Below are positions 63,015 to 64,000 of a stretch of 64,000 nucleotides of DNA, piece after piece (the stretch's first letter is position 1; each line of letters opens with the position of its first letter). Origin of the DNA: Solirubrobacter soli DSM 22325 (GTDB lineage: Bacteria > Actinomycetota > Thermoleophilia > Solirubrobacterales > Solirubrobacteraceae). The DNA lies in the NCBI RefSeq assembly GCF_000423665.1, contig NZ_AUIK01000035.1, positions 20,176 to 84,175 on the forward strand. The letters are read 5' to 3'. The notes under the pieces were generated by a model that made no database searches, was not told the origin of the DNA, and saw nothing but the letters and a program-made list of their open reading frames with translations. The position numbers were made by a program, and so were the translations under genes.

Positions 63015-64000
63015 ATGCCGCCCGTCGATGTACTGATCGTGTCGCTGGGCGGCACCGCGGGCCTGCGTGAGGCCGACTTGGAGCTGGCGGGCTCGCTGCG
63101 GCGCGCGGGCGCGAGCGTCGCGATCGCCCGCACCGGGCGGGCGCGGGAGCTGCGCACGTTCGCCGCGATCGAGTTCGCGTGGGCGGTCAACGCCCGCCGC
63201 GCGACGGCGCGCGCGCTGCGGTCGGTGCAGCCTCGGGCGGTCATCTATTCGACCACCACCGCCGCGCTGCTCGGTCCCGTTCCGGGCGCGATCCGCTTCG
63301 ACGCCCCCGCCGCCGGCAACCGCCCGGGTCGCCACGGCATCTGGCAGCGGCCGGTCGAGGCCCGCCGCTTCCGCGAGGCGCCGCTGCTGCTGCCGTGGAG
63401 CGAGGAGGGCCTGGCCGAAGCGCCCTGCCCGCACGCCGACGCGATCGTCGTGCCGATGCCGGTCGCCCCGTCAGGCGTGGCGGGCGCGCGGGACATCGCC
63501 GCGATGACCTACGGCGCCAACCCGGACAAGAAGGGCCTCGACCGCGTGCTGGAGGCGTGGGCGATCGAGGGCCGCGAGGGCGAGGAGCTCATCGTGGCGG
63601 GCCTGGACGAGGCCGCCGGCGCGCCGTGGTGGGCGCGCGCGCAGACCGCCGCCCGCGAGACGCTCGCGGCGATGGCGGCGGGCGGCGCGGCCGGCGCGAG
63701 CGGCGCGAGCGCGGCCGCAGGCACGGGCGGCGCCGGCGGGGCCGCAGGCGCGGCCGGCGCGAGCGGCGCGGGCGGCGCGGGCGGGCCGGGCGGCGCGGCT
63801 GGCGCGGGCGGCGCGGCCGGCGCGGGCGGCGCGGCCGGCGCGGGCGGCGCGGCCGGCGCGGGCGGCGCGGCCGGCGCGGGCGGCGCGGCTGGCGCGGGCG
63901 GCGCGGCTGGCGCGGGCGGCGCGGCCGGCGCGGGCGGCGCGGCTGGCGCGGGCGGCGCGGCCGGCGCGGGCGGCGCGGCCGGCGCGGGCGGCGCGGCCGG
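63015..64000 (+). CDS. Glycosyltransferase (GT4-like), interrupted by Gly-Ala repeat; runs off window
   Basis: At least 328 residues. N-terminal Rossmann half: PVDVLIVSLGGTAGLREADL, RRAGASVAIARTGRARELRT, RAVIYSTTTAALLGPVPGAI, ADAIVVPMPVAPSG. The start of the C-terminal half is seen in MTYGANPDKKGLDRVLEAWA (typical GT4 hinge) and LIVAGLDEAAGAPWW. From about residue 222 (63679) the chain becomes Gly-Ala-rich and then (63792 to the window end) a pure 18-bp repeat coding GAGGAA units. In GT4 enzymes this region should be the sugar-nucleotide-binding part, so the repeat is an insertion in the catalytic domain. ATG 63015; 23 bases from the divergent ACT-RidA start. Confidence 0.75.
   Translation, partial: MPPVDVLIVSLGGTAGLREADLELAGSLRRAGASVAIARTGRARELRTFAAIEFAWAVNARRATARALRSVQPRAVIYSTTTAALLGPVPGAIRFDAPAAGNRPGRHGIWQRPVEARRFREAPLLLPWSEEGLAEAPCPHADAIVVPMPVAPSGVAGARDIAAMTYGANPDKKGLDRVLEAWAIEGREGEELIVAGLDEAAGAPWWARAQTAARETLAAMAAGGAAGASGASAAAGTGGAGGAAGAAGASGAGGAGGPGGAAGAGGAAGAGGAAGAGGAAGAGGAAGAGGAAGAGGAAGAGGAAGAGGAAGAGGAAGAGGAAGAGGAA
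63792..64000. repeat. 18-bp tandem repeat (GAGGAA-coding), at least 11.6 copies
   Basis: The unit GGCGCGGCY-GGCGCGGGC repeats without any length change from 63792 to the end of the window. Copies differ only at one synonymous position (GCT or GCC; order T,C,C,C,C,T,T,C,T,C,C,C). A looser Gly-Ala tract precedes it from about 63679. It is a coding VNTR of unknown full length. Confidence 0.9.

Noticed and set aside
63792..64000. CRISPR array
   Set aside because: Repeats are head-to-tail 18-bp units without spacers and lie in frame within a gene.

Overview
The window is very GC-rich, gene-dense DNA with almost no gaps, and most neighbouring genes overlap by ATGA, GTGA, TTGA or TGATG junctions. 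Its gene families point to an actinomycetote of the class Thermoleophilia, probably Solirubrobacterales (Solirubrobacter/Conexibacter relatives). The signs are ureABCFGD without ureE, many NarL-type kinase/regulator pairs, cyclase, kinase and LuxR proteins built on an ATPase-TPR body, secreted proteins with a TYxVWSCAxPxG start, and many apparently leaderless starts. The taxonomic call is inference. I saw no tRNA, rRNA, CRISPR array or transposase. No stretch over 300 bases lacks a gene.

1-6.1 kb (minus strand): four coupled genes encode a cyclase-ATPase-TPR regulator, a VioB/RebD-type ferritin-like protein, an unknown protein and a bicovalent-type FAD oxidoreductase. They look like a small self-regulated biosynthetic unit. 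6.1-16.9 kb: small envelope proteins, three NarL-type signalling loci (one kinase with a decayed ATP site next to an intact divergent one), a huge Gly-rich secreted beta-helix protein, an ECF sigma factor, an RTX-repeat protein and a TetR regulator.

16.9-28.5 kb: an NCS1 permease broken by one extra G, coupled to a ureohydrolase; an AlkZ/YcaQ-like winged-helix protein; a gutted GH18 chitinase relic; a P-loop kinase overlapping a Ser/Thr-kinase-ATPase giant; and an amidohydrolase plus APC permease pair divergent from a TetR regulator with two clear tandem operators. 28.5-36.4 kb: two tandem secreted paralogues, two other secreted proteins, and a coupled esterase-esterase-ATP-grasp operon of unknown purpose.

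36.5-47.2 kb is a nitrogen-release island. The urease operon ureABCFGD has a palindromic insertion inside ureF and no ordinary start for ureD. After a methyltransferase comes a fully coupled operon of an AllG-like (DUF1116) protein without AllF/AllH, a GntR regulator, an amidase, a biuret-hydrolase-like cysteine hydrolase and an NCS2-type permease. The likely logic is uptake of a ureide or carbamoyl compound, hydrolysis, and urease finishing any urea formed.

47.2-64 kb: a membrane protein, DUF1579, Spo0M, a GT39 glycosyltransferase, a beta-propeller/RTX protein, a VIT-like metal transporter divergent from a Fur regulator, GT2, an ABM protein, an ABC-F ATPase, a hydroxyacid dehydrogenase, MscL, trehalose-phosphatase, a LuxR-ATPase regulator, an ACT-RidA fusion, and a glycosyltransferase running off the edge inside an 18-bp tandem repeat.
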